Shown in pieces: positions 9,014-18,200 of a stretch of DNA of 55,161 bases. This stretch comes from Bacteroides sp. (lineage in GTDB: Bacteria > Bacteroidota > Bacteroidia > Bacteroidales > Marinifilaceae). Positions within the stretch are counted from its first letter, which is position 1. Every line of letters begins with the position of its first letter. The notes under the pieces were generated by a model, which did not search any database, was not told where the DNA came from, and worked only from the letters and a program-made list of their open reading frames with translations. The position numbers and the translations under genes were made by a program. The stretch lies in the NCBI GenBank assembly GCA_021771575.1, contig JAETOX010000008.1:1-55161 (forward strand), read 5' to 3'.

Positions 9014-9592
9014 TCAAATGCGTCCGGCCCGGATCCGGCTCAACGTCTCCGGAGTCATTCCTAATAACGAGGCGATATAAATCTGAGGAGCACGTTTGAT
9101 GATTTGCGGATGTTCGCATTCCAATTGACGGTAACGTTCCACCGCCGATTGCCGGCAGCGGGCATCCGCTTTACGTTGGGAGATCAATAACGAACTTTCC
9201 AAAACAGCACAGTATAATCTGAGGATCTCCGGATTCCGGTCCATGGCTTCGTGCAAAGGAATATACGGAATCTCATAAATCAGGCAAGGTTCGAGCGCTT
9301 CCACACACAAATAAGCAGGCTCCTGACGAATAAAACTTTCGAGGCACACGAACAAATGATCTTCGTAAGTGATATGTTCGGTAATTTCATATTTCTTTTT
9401 CCGATAAAACTGCCGGATCATTCCTTCAGCCACCAGCCCCATCGAACGGGCTACTTCACCTTCTTTCAGAAATAATTCACCTTTCGTTAATTTCCGCGGG
9501 ATGAGCATGCCAGCCAATTGCTCCAGGCTCTCCTCACTCAACGACACCGTGTGCCTGGAGATTTTTACTGCAATCGCTCTCCGCTCATCCAT
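9014..9592 (-). CDS. Crp/Fnr-family transcriptional regulator
   Basis: The 192-aa product has an N-terminal cyclic-nucleotide-binding-type beta roll (about residues 20-120, including KLTKGELFLKEGEVARSMGLV) and a C-terminal short helix-turn-helix (IYIASLLGMTPETLSRIRAG). This layout is typical of Bacteroidetes Crp-like proteins that lack the cysteines of oxygen-sensing Fnr; no Fe-S cysteine cluster is seen. It starts 7 bp after the stop of the PLP-enzyme gene, so the two form an operon and the regulator may respond to an amino-acid-related state. The ligand is unknown. The ATG at 9592 gives the expected length. Confidence 0.85.
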   Translation of the reverse strand: MDERRAIAVKISRHTVSLSEESLEQLAGMLIPRKLTKGELFLKEGEVARSMGLVAEGMIRQFYRKKKYEITEHITYEDHLFVCLESFIRQEPAYLCVEALEPCLIYEIPYIPLHEAMDRNPEILRLYCAVLESSLLISQRKADARCRQSAVERYRQLECEHPQIIKRAPQIYIASLLGMTPETLSRIRAGRI

Positions 9593-9599
9593 TCTTACC

Positions 9600-10691
9600 T
9601 TAAATATGAATAGCGATCCGCTCGTCGTTCATGTGATAAGTTTTCATCAAATCGGCCGTCATGCAGGAATGAATCGGTAAGACAGTGACAATATCCCCGA
9701 CATGGAGATGATCCAGGAACTTGTCCGTCGCATGAATGATACCATGTTCCTGGGATAAGGACACCAATTCTACTCCGGGAATAATATTTCCCCAATAGTC
9801 AGTGTGATTTTCTGCCACCAATCCGTACAAAGGCCGGTTAGCCTCCCGATCGATCCGATCCTTGGAAAAATGGACGCCCCCTCCATAAATCACCACTTCA
9901 TTGCGATCTCTGTTGATATCTACAACCGGACATTTTACAGCCATAGCGATATTATACCACTCACAAGAGCCGATCCGCATTTGGGTAACATCATAAAATA
10001 CGAAATTACCGGGCCGGATTTCATCGGCAACTCCGAAACGATCGGCCAGAGAACACGAAGGGGTATCACCTAAAGAAATCTTCAGTTGCGGATAACGACT
10101 GATGTAACGTTCTTTGATATTTTTAAGCATGCGTAGATTATCCTTGTGAATTTGCAGAATTTCCTGTTTCGAACGGGCATTGTAAGTATGTCCGGCATGG
10201 GTGATAAAACCTTCGAATTTCATATTCACATCAGGGGCAACGATATCGATGATCCGATCGATCTTTTGATAATTGTTGGCATCCACTCCATCTCGATGGT
10301 AGCCGGTATCGACACCCAGATAAACCCCCACCGGATATTTCAGACACTCCGCCAACTGACGGGTTCCTTCCGAATGAGCCAGCAAAAGATTCAGCCGGAT
10401 TTTTGAAGCCAAAGCGTTGATTTTTTCCTGTTCGAGGCAATTCACCGGAAAGGCGACTGTAATATCGTTCCATCCCCATTCTGCAAATTTCATCGCCATA
10501 TTCAAAGACGATACAGTAATTTTATCGACTCCGCAAGCACGGAACCATTCTCCGATTTCCCGGGATTGGTGGGTCTTAAAATGAGGACGAAAAATCACTT
10601 GGGCAGCTTTCGCCTTGGCTGCCATTCGGGCAATATTACTTTTACAAATTTCCTCATTCAGGACCATAGTAGGCTGTATTACCTGAATCAT
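9600..10691 (-). CDS. D-serine dehydratase-like / D-threonine aldolase-family PLP enzyme
   Basis: This 363-aa protein has a fold-type III (alanine racemase-like) barrel. Lys39 in FRPHFKTHQS is the expected PLP lysine. Near the C-terminus PIHSCMTAD carries His341-x-Cys343, the zinc-binding pair known from eukaryotic-type D-serine dehydratase, whereas D-threonine aldolases usually carry His-x-Asp; this favours dehydration of D-serine or a related D-hydroxy amino acid to a keto acid and ammonia. It is cytoplasmic, with no signal peptide. It leads an operon with the Crp-like regulator and has a consensus promoter 23-53 bp upstream. The exact substrate is inferred. Confidence 0.85.
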   Translation of the reverse strand: MIQVIQPTMVLNEEICKSNIARMAAKAKAAQVIFRPHFKTHQSREIGEWFRACGVDKITVSSLNMAMKFAEWGWNDITVAFPVNCLEQEKINALASKIRLNLLLAHSEGTRQLAECLKYPVGVYLGVDTGYHRDGVDANNYQKIDRIIDIVAPDVNMKFEGFITHAGHTYNARSKQEILQIHKDNLRMLKNIKERYISRYPQLKISLGDTPSCSLADRFGVADEIRPGNFVFYDVTQMRIGSCEWYNIAMAVKCPVVDINRDRNEVVIYGGGVHFSKDRIDREANRPLYGLVAENHTDYWGNIIPGVELVSLSQEHGIIHATDKFLDHLHVGDIVTVLPIHSCMTADLMKTYHMNDERIAIHI

Positions 10692-10713
10692 ATACTTACA
10701 TTTTTCACTTTCA

Positions 10714-10744
10714 CAAAGATATAGAAGACTATTGAAAAGACAAA
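10714..10744 (-). promoter_or_regulatory. Consensus Bacteroidales promoter for the PLP enzyme / Crp operon
   Basis: On the minus strand TTTG (10741-10744) and TATCTTTG (10714-10721) are separated by 19 nt, a perfect match to the primary sigma consensus. The start codon at 10691 lies about 20 nt after the expected transcription start. The -33 element overlaps the T-rich tail of the upstream terminator. Confidence 0.7.
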
Positions 10745-10745
10745 A

Positions 10746-10783
10746 AGAGAAGGTGTCAAAATGAATTCTCCCATTTTAACACC
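10746..10783 (-). terminator. Rho-independent terminator after the PGK fragment
   Basis: Arms at 10772-10783 and 10752-10763 form a 12-bp stem with one G-T mismatch (GGTGTTAAAATG against CATTTTGACACC as read on the minus strand) with an 8-nt loop, followed on the minus strand by a T-rich run. It follows the PGK fragment stop codon by a few bases and may be the surviving native terminator of the former pgk gene. Confidence 0.65.
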
Positions 10784-10786
10784 CTT

Positions 10787-11068
10787 TTAATTAGCGGAAT
10801 CACCACCACCAATTAAAGAAAACGATCCGTTTGCAATTGCTTTTACAATAGCCTCGGCAATTGCTTTCGTTGCTTCTGCAAATTTCGGAATTTCAAATAC
10901 CCCAACAGGATTATTCCAAAGAATTGTTTTCGAATGTCCGATGACTTCAGCAAAACGCTCACGGGTTTCCGGACCAATATCCAAGCCTTTCCAACCATCC
11001 GAAATATTCATCGGGTCACAAACTTGTGTATGAGCCCCTTTACTGAACGCATCTCCCAAACCAATATC
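10787..11068 (-). pseudogene. C-terminal fragment of phosphoglycerate kinase
   Basis: The roughly 90 residues contain unmistakable PGK C-domain signatures: GWKGLDIGPETRERFAEVI, then ILWNNPVGVFE (normally ILWNGPxGVFE) and the nucleotide-binding loop SLIGGGDSA. Intact PGK is about 400 aa. Here everything before the GDAFSKGAHTQ segment is absent, and the frame stops right after GGGDSAN, before the usual last 20-40 residues. It therefore cannot be an active kinase. It joins the decayed transposase remnant directly at about 11068. A functional pgk is presumably elsewhere in the genome. The WNG to WNN change fits relaxed selection. Confidence 0.88.
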
Positions 11069-11310
11069 TTAAGAAATCGTTTTAGACACTCCATATAACA
11101 TCCGGTGAAAATAATATAACTCTCTATTATTCCGAACCTCTATAATCAATAATTCCCCTTTTGTATTTTCCACCAAAATATCCGCCCGGTTGAATTTATC
11201 CACAGTGTCCACCTGATTCGACTCGCTTTCAAGAAACTTACAAATATAAATATCCTCTGCTCTTATCCCGAAGCAAACGCTTCATCGCCCAATCAAAATG
11301 AATCGCCCAT
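11069..11310 (-). pseudogene. Remnant of a PD-(D/E)XK (Rpn-type) nuclease/transposase
   Basis: Two minus-strand frames carry pieces of the same Bacteroides family. The first, about 11260-11304, reads IHFDWAMKRLLRDK, the family N-terminus. The second, about 11069-11257, reads KFLESESNQVDTVDKFNRAD, then ILVENTKGELLIIEVRNNRE and YYFHRMLYGVSKTIS followed by a stop. The family segment between them (about 20 residues) is missing and the frame shifts. The catalytic core is partly visible (the Asp of NRAD, the Glu of IIEV), but the usual Gln of EVQN is Arg here. The C-terminal two thirds are absent. This is dead mobile DNA of the recombination-promoting nuclease class. Confidence 0.8.
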
Positions 11311-11343
11311 AATATCTGTCATTAGATTACTCAATAAAGGTAA

Positions 11344-11390
11344 GGAAAAAAGAGAATTCCTAAAGCCTTTTCAGACTTTAGGAATTCTCT
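11344..11390 (-). terminator. Strong terminator of the second uptake locus
   Basis: A perfect 15-bp inverted repeat (11351-11365 with 11376-11390, AGAGAATTCCTAAAG) with a 10-nt loop is followed on the minus strand by TTTTTTCC. It lies 18 bp after the stop of the PKD-like lipoprotein gene. Confidence 0.85.
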
Positions 11391-11408
11391 GATTAAACAA
11401 AAACGAAC

Positions 11409-12938
11409 TTATTTTTCGTCTCCCATATTATTCGTAAAAGGGAATGTCCCGTCATAAGCATTAAATTTACCATAATCAACACAATGGTGCAATATATGCG
11501 GGAAAGTATGTGTGATTTTTTTATCTTCAACATTGATAAAGATAACACTTCCTTTCCGTTCCTCCGGACTATTTTCATCATAGAGAACAACCACCATGCG
11601 GGAACCACGGGCAGAAAAACCGATAAACTCAATTGTCCCCAATCCCAAATCAGACGGCAATTCTTTCCATATATTCAATTGAGGTGCTTCAATCGGCGAA
11701 TAATATATAACATTACCCCTGTTAATATACCAATGATTGGCCGCAATACCATTACCTACAGCAAAAGCTGGTTTTCCATTCAGATTATCAAATGACAAAA
11801 CTATCTCATCCAAAAAAGAATACCCATCACTGCTTTTATCAAAACTATATGCATGAATACCATCAGCATCAATACTATAAGCATTCAATTTTGTCGTATA
11901 ATTCGCAACAGAAGTATAAATAAGTTCACCTTTTATCTCCAGATTATCTGCAATTTCCACTACCTTATCAAAAGCATTAGCATCTGCATAAATACCCAAA
12001 GCAGGATTACTGGTCTTATAAGGTTCAATCACATAAAATCTGCGAGTCAGCTCATCATATACCCAACAGAATGCCAAACCATTCCCTGCAAAACAAGGAT
12101 TACTCCAATAATATTCTTTATCATGGCTGGCCGGACGATATAATTTTCCCAATCCGGTCCCGCTATCCATAATATACTTAAGAAATTTTCCTTCACTTAC
12201 AAAATATTGTTCTTTCCGGATAGTAGTAATATTCCGCTCAGGACTAAAATGATATCCGGCACTTAAATCACTGAAACTTTCCTCTGTAATCAATGAATTC
12301 GCTATAAACGTGGCATTATTGGTTATAATAGCCGGATAATTCCCGTCCCGGGTCAGAATGGTTATGGTCCAATAATAACTGCCCAACAAACTACCAAAAG
12401 AACCTACTAATTGTGACGGTTCGTTACCAAATTCATAATCCCCGCATCCGGTTGCATATTTGACATCTTTCAACGCAGGGCCATCCCCTGGTACAGCCTG
12501 AATATATGCCATCTCTGTAGCACCGCCCTCTTTGCGCGTAAGAAAATAATATCCCCAATTGAATGGATTCACTATCTCCAACCAGAAAGTTCTCCGATAC
12601 TGCATTTTAGTCACATTGTCCGTAATAGTCAATGCCGCCAACTGTTGACCATAGTCTAACGGCGGCAACATAATATCTAAAATCTTATCCGTTGACACCT
12701 CTGTATCTTTGATAGACCAGGAATAAGATAAATCAGCCGTCGTTTCATCCAGACTTTTAATATCCGGCTTAATATACAAACGGCTGCCCGCTTCACAACT
12801 GTAGGTCGAAAAGATACTGTCAATCGTCACCTCATTGACAGACGTATAATCGTAATTTCCTTTGTCTTCCGCACATGCTCCCAGCAATAAGCAGATAACA
12901 AAAAAGCCATATGGAATTTTATTCATTTTCATACTCAT
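11409..12938 (-). CDS. PKD-like family lipoprotein of a SusCD locus
   Basis: The product is about 509 aa with a lipoprotein signal peptide (FFVICLLLGAC lipobox) followed by AEDKGNYDYTSVNEVTIDSI, the characteristic start of the PKD-like lipoproteins that accompany DUF4843 and SusD proteins in Bacteroidales. A PKD-like beta domain (about residues 40-130, SYSWSIKDTEVS) is followed by a beta-propeller-like region. It is probably surface-exposed and helps bind substrate. Possible ATGs are at 12938, 12932 and 12926; the first is 4 bp after the upstream stop, and any of the three is plausible. The longer open frame (to 13013) would overlap the upstream gene. It is the last gene of the operon. Confidence 0.82.
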   Translation of the reverse strand: MSMKMNKIPYGFFVICLLLGACAEDKGNYDYTSVNEVTIDSIFSTYSCEAGSRLYIKPDIKSLDETTADLSYSWSIKDTEVSTDKILDIMLPPLDYGQQLAALTITDNVTKMQYRRTFWLEIVNPFNWGYYFLTRKEGGATEMAYIQAVPGDGPALKDVKYATGCGDYEFGNEPSQLVGSFGSLLGSYYWTITILTRDGNYPAIITNNATFIANSLITEESFSDLSAGYHFSPERNITTIRKEQYFVSEGKFLKYIMDSGTGLGKLYRPASHDKEYYWSNPCFAGNGLAFCWVYDELTRRFYVIEPYKTSNPALGIYADANAFDKVVEIADNLEIKGELIYTSVANYTTKLNAYSIDADGIHAYSFDKSSDGYSFLDEIVLSFDNLNGKPAFAVGNGIAANHWYINRGNVIYYSPIEAPQLNIWKELPSDLGLGTIEFIGFSARGSRMVVVLYDENSPEERKGSVIFINVEDKKITHTFPHILHHCVDYGKFNAYDGTFPFTNNMGDEK

Positions 12939-12942
12939 TTTT

Positions 12943-13734
12943 TTAATTGGCAAAAGGTATTTTAATCCGTGGTTTTGAAGAATCACCATCAGGATATACT
13001 TCATTTTTTTCAAAATATTCCCTCAACATCCGAATATAGGAATACGTAATCGGATACCATGATTCATTCGGATAGGACGGCATATTATTCCAGTAATAGG
13101 GAGTTTTATCCGATGCCAATTTAGGGTCGGCACCCAAATAATATATCTCTATCCATTTCTGATATTTTTCCCGGGAAAACTCTCCGAAAACACTTTGCCA
13201 TGTACCCCACCAGGAAGGACGTGACAGAATATCCGAAAAAGAAACCTTCACTTCCTGCAAATTGGCATAACCGGTTTCAAAATATTCATTCGGCCGGAGA
13301 CGCAAACTAATTTGCATCCATTGGTCGCGCAAAATCAATGCCCGTTTGATGCGAATGGCCACTGTATCTGCAATTTTCCCGCTTTTAATGCTTCTATTTT
13401 TCAGAATTTCCGGATTCCAAAGGTCAGAAGTGGCAGTCGTTTTTTCATCAACCAATTCAAGCGTATACGGGCAATCTTCCGGGGCAGGTACTCCAATTTT
13501 TTTTACGACAACGTTAATAACCGTATCTTCCACTGAAAGTTCATCCAAGGCAAACGAATAAGCAATACTATCAACACGGGTATTGGTTTCTCTGCCGAAA
13601 TTATCCAACATGTAAGGGATATCAATGTAAATATAGTCTTTTACCTCATCGTAAGCATCGATATCTTCCTGCTGGCAGGAAACAGACAAAAGGCATCCAA
13701 AGACTACCAACCAACTGTATAATGTTTTTTTCAT
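12943..13734 (-). CDS. DUF4843-type lipoprotein
   Basis: The 263-aa product begins MKKTLYSWLVVFGCLLSVSC, a lipoprotein signal peptide with lipobox SVSC. It has the DUF4843 layout: an early region IDIPYMLDNFGRETNTRVDS, a Calx-beta-like half with the IGVPAPEDCPYTLEL segment, and a C-terminal Trp/Tyr-rich region (SWWGTWQSVFGEFSREKYQKW). The function of the family is unknown. It nearly always lies between a SusD gene and a PKD-like lipoprotein gene, as here, so it is assumed to be part of the surface uptake complex. The ATG at 13734 is chosen, with a GAAAG-type ribosome site upstream, over the TTG at 13752. Confidence 0.82.
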   Translation of the reverse strand: MKKTLYSWLVVFGCLLSVSCQQEDIDAYDEVKDYIYIDIPYMLDNFGRETNTRVDSIAYSFALDELSVEDTVINVVVKKIGVPAPEDCPYTLELVDEKTTATSDLWNPEILKNRSIKSGKIADTVAIRIKRALILRDQWMQISLRLRPNEYFETGYANLQEVKVSFSDILSRPSWWGTWQSVFGEFSREKYQKWIEIYYLGADPKLASDKTPYYWNNMPSYPNESWYPITYSYIRMLREYFEKNEVYPDGDSSKPRIKIPFAN

Positions 13735-13754
13735 AATGCTTTCTTTTTTCAAAA

Positions 13755-15284
13755 TTATTGATTATCGGTAGGTTTATCTATACCGGTAAATTCATATTCA
13801 TCATCCGGAATAGGGATAACAAAACGGGCATCGCTTGCTTCAATGGTAACACCCTGCCGTACATAAATATCTTTAAAAAGCCGTTTATACATGGCAAACA
13901 TACGCCCTTCACCTATAAAATCCTTCCGGGCTTCACGCACCAAATACTCAAGCAGCGTTTCATCATCCAACGGGCCTTCCAATTCAGGCAAGTTACGGGT
14001 AACACGCACCTGATTCAAATATTGCAAAGCAAGTTCATTGTCTTTTCCGATTTGTGACTCGCAAGCGATATAATATACTTCGGATATACGCATAATGGAC
14101 ACCTCCGGATTATAAGCCGCTTGCATATTCACACGCTCTTCTGCCTCATGGTATTTGGTAAAATTATAAGCTCCGGTCTCCCCATCTTTAACAAACCAAT
14201 AGATAAAACGATTATCTGCCCCGGTGCCGTCAGGTGCCCGGTTATAAGTGCCGTTAAGCCAAATATCGAGCTGATTGACGCTAAGAATCAATGACGAATT
14301 GGAACTTGTTCCTTTGCCTTCCATATCAAAAAAAGCATAGGTCATATCATACAAATCATTCACATAAAAAGAACCCAACATTTCCGTAGAATAATTATTG
14401 ATGCGGGAAGCTGACGACCCCATGATATTATCTTTATCTATCAATGAAATAACCCCTTCAGATTCGGTTAATACCCGTTCGGCATACATATAAGCGGCAT
14501 CAGGATTTTTCCGTAGCATCTCCAACCGGGCAAGTAATCCCAAAGCACAGAAATAATTCATACGGGCCCCACGATAATTCAGCACATCTTCATAATCAAT
14601 GATACTCGTATTCAAATCATCCCGGCGTCCATTCTCCCGGATAGGGTCATTAGCCAATAATTCGGCCGCACGGCTCAAATCTTCGGCAGCCTTCCGCAAA
14701 ACCACTTCGCCGCTATCGAACCCCCGGCTGATATTGTTATATTCTGTACGATAAGCAATTGCCGGCTTCTGCAAATCGGCTGTGGTATGGATGACCGGAC
14801 CATATAATTCAAAAAGTAACAGATGGGCAAGAGCGCGTAAACCATGTACCTCCCCTAATAATAACTCATAATTCGATATCTTCCCGCTGTGAGGTGAAGA
14901 ATATTCAATAAACGCATTACACTGCGCTATTACATAATAAAGGTCTCCCCATATATTCCCGAAAGCACTTACTGCCACAGACGATTTATAATCATAAGCC
15001 GATACATTATAAAACCGATGGGAAGTATTCGTAGAAAAATCCCAATACTGGGCCAATATATCAACAATGCCGTAACTCAGATTCCGGCCATATAAATTAC
15101 TGCCCGAAAAAGTATAATAAACTCCGCCAAGAGCAGCGTTACATCCTTTGGTCGTTGCATATAAATCCTCGGCTTCCACTTGTCCCTGCGGATTTACATT
15201 CAACCAGTCGTTACACGAAGTGAAGCACAACAGCAGACTGATTATCGAAAACAAATAATATTTTTTCATCGTATTTCGTTTCAT
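13755..15284 (-). CDS. SusD/RagB-family nutrient-binding lipoprotein
   Basis: The 509-aa protein has a lipoprotein signal (FSIISLLLCFTSC) and the SusD hallmark start CNDWLNVNPQGQVEAEDLY. Helical segments LLGEVHGLRALAHLLLFELYG and the C-terminal RMFAMYKR region match the RagB/SusD C-terminal domain. It would cap the SusC transporter encoded just upstream. The stop of susC is 3 bp before the ATG at 15284; a second in-frame ATG at 15269 (MKKYYLFSII) is an equally good start. The substrate is unknown; no glycosidase gene is in this operon, so it may serve peptides, glycopeptides or another nutrient. Confidence 0.92.
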   Translation of the reverse strand: MKRNTMKKYYLFSIISLLLCFTSCNDWLNVNPQGQVEAEDLYATTKGCNAALGGVYYTFSGSNLYGRNLSYGIVDILAQYWDFSTNTSHRFYNVSAYDYKSSVAVSAFGNIWGDLYYVIAQCNAFIEYSSPHSGKISNYELLLGEVHGLRALAHLLLFELYGPVIHTTADLQKPAIAYRTEYNNISRGFDSGEVVLRKAAEDLSRAAELLANDPIRENGRRDDLNTSIIDYEDVLNYRGARMNYFCALGLLARLEMLRKNPDAAYMYAERVLTESEGVISLIDKDNIMGSSASRINNYSTEMLGSFYVNDLYDMTYAFFDMEGKGTSSNSSLILSVNQLDIWLNGTYNRAPDGTGADNRFIYWFVKDGETGAYNFTKYHEAEERVNMQAAYNPEVSIMRISEVYYIACESQIGKDNELALQYLNQVRVTRNLPELEGPLDDETLLEYLVREARKDFIGEGRMFAMYKRLFKDIYVRQGVTIEASDARFVIPIPDDEYEFTGIDKPTDNQ

Positions 15285-15287
15285 AAA

Positions 15288-18200
15288 TTAGATACCGATA
15301 TTTAAACCAAACACAAAACTACGTGCAAACGGATAACTCAAACCACGTTCCTGTCTGATTGTCGAACAATGGAACAAATCATTCATATAAAATGACAAAC
15401 GCACAGAACTCAGTCTCAAATGTGACACCCATTCTCTCTTCACATCATAAGACAAAGAAAGTGATGTAAACTTCAGGTAATTATTACGCTGTACAAAGCG
15501 GGTAGAAATATACGTTTGATTATAATTACGAATATTACGATAAAGGGCATGTTGTCCTTCCTCCTGCCAGCGGTCATACAACACCCGGCGGTCAGCATTG
15601 TTAGCAGGATTAGCACCCTCTACCCTGGAGGACAAAGTGGTATTATACAACTCTCCGCCTATGCTGTACTGGAACACGGCATTTAAATTAAATCCCTTCC
15701 AGTAAAGATTAGTGGAAATATTTCCGAAAAGGTCCGGTTCCGTATCCCCCGCCAACACCTTATCGGCAGCGTCCCACGTATAAGTCAGTGTTCCGTCCTT
15801 TTTTACATATATCTCCTGTCCGGTTCCAGGGTCAATGCCCAAAGAAGGAACTGCCTTGATGGCAGTAAGCGATTCCCCCTCCTCATACACATTACCGGGA
15901 GTGAAAGTGGCCAGATTATTCTGCTCATTCAGATTCTTCAACTGATTGGAAATTTTATTCAACTTATTCCGGTTCTGTGAAGCCTGGAAAGACACACGCC
16001 ACTCCAAATCATGCTGCTCACTGCGAACCGGAGAACCGGACAATGACACTTCCCAACCGCGGTTTTCAATTTCCCCTAAATTACTGGTAAACATACTATT
16101 CGGAAAACCCAAAGAAGGAGCTACCGTTATTTCAGCCAGCATACCATCTGTCTTTTTATAATAATAATTAAACGTCATTGACAACCGATTTTTCCACATT
16201 CCCAAGTCTATACCCACATTCGTCGTATACTGATTCTGCCATTTCAAATCCTTATTGCCATATCCCATTAAAGTGGAAGTTATCAACGTATTATACAAAC
16301 GTCCTGTCTGATACGAGTACATGGTTTTGGCCTGATATGCCTGAAATTCCTGATTACCGGTCACACCGTAAGAGGCACGCACTTTCAACAAATCCAGGAA
16401 AGAATTTTCCGACCAGAAATGCTCCTTGTGAATATTCCATCCGCCTCCAACACTCCAGAAAGGTGCCCATCGTTTATCGGCTCCAAACAAAGAGGAACCG
16501 TCATAACGCCCAGAAAGGTCTAAGAAAAAGCGATTATCATAAATATAATTGAAATTTGCCAACAAACCGATACTGCGTGTTGTACTTTCCGAACTGGACG
16601 GACGGGAATTTTCCAAAAACTGAATAGCAAACGCCGCATCCGAATAACGGTCGTCGGCGAAACCGCTTGCCGTAAACGAATAGGTCTCCCGCTGGTTCTG
16701 CCCGATTTCCGCGCCCGCTCCAAAAAACAACATGTGTTTGTCAGCCAATAATTTATTGTAATTAGCCGTTAGCTTACCGATATAATTCAAATACTTTCCG
16801 GCTCCCAACGTGAGGCGTCCTCTGTCCTCAATATCAGCAGCCACATAGGTAACCCTATGCGTGTAAGGGTCGGTCTTCGGTGTCATAAACTCGGAAGAAA
16901 ACGGAGAACGGTAATTCTCACTACGTGTATTACCCTTCTCCACCCGGAATTGCCCGATTAACCTCCATCCTTTTCCGACAATCCAATCCGCACTCAAATT
17001 ATCAGCGAAATACTCATCGTAATTATCCGCACGGTTAGGTAAAGAAGCATTATACAGCGGATTGGCAGTCCCGTCAATCAACGTCGGGGCCAATTCCCCG
17101 TTTTCCCGCCACGGACACTCATAAGGGTTAGCCGTAGCATAACTGCTGAAACTTCCATAAGGCGAATCATAAGAATGCATATTGGAATAAGTCGCATAAT
17201 TACGGATAATCAATTTTTCCTTTATGCGATACTGCAAACTGAATCCAAAGCCATAACGGTCGCGCCCCGAACCTTTCATCACGCCGTTGTTCTTATCATA
17301 AAAACCGTCAAGGCTGTAAAGCACGTTTTCCGCCCCACCTTCCACCATCAACGAATGACTGTGACTGAAAGCATTGTGCACCGGCTGTGCCAACCAATCA
17401 GTATTGACACCTTCCTGTACATTCTTATACTTGCGGTAGTACAATTCTTCCCGGGCATAAGTACTTAATAAATCATCCTTAACTGGCTCATACAATCCCG
17501 CCCGTTTCTCATACTCCAATTTTTCGGCAGCATTCATCAGGTCATAATCAGTCAAATCGGCAATTTCAACAGAAGGTTTAAAATCATATGTCAAGCGCAA
17601 CTGTCCCGGCTTTGGCTTCACCGTTTCAACAACAACAACTCCGTTTGCTGCCCGCGAACCGTAGAGAATAGTAGCAGAAGCATCTTTCAGGATGGTTATA
17701 CTCTCTATACGGTTCACATCCATATCATAAACCTTTTGAACGGAACTTTCAAATCCGTCTACGATAAACAAAGGAGCCGAAGAACCTTCCTGGAACGAAC
17801 CCTTGCCACGGATAGTAAAATCCGGCAATACATTAGGATTTGAACCGGCAGCATTGTTATCATTAATTTTAAAACCGGCATCCAACGCACTCAAGGTAGT
17901 AAACAAATTAGATGTATGCACTTTCTGTAAATCCTCTTTCTTGATGGTCGTAACCGCACCAGCAAAACCTTCCGTTTTACGTGTAAAATAACCGTTTACC
18001 ACCACTTCATCCATCTCCTGCGTATCCTCCACCATCACAACATCTAAAGCCTCCTGCCCCTCATACTTCACTTCCTGTGTTTTCATACCCACAAATGAAA
18101 ACAGCAATACCGGTTCTGCAACATCCGGCAAGGTTAACGAATAATTGCCCTCGGCATCCGTCATCACACCAATCGAAGTTCCTTTTATGATAACCGTCAC

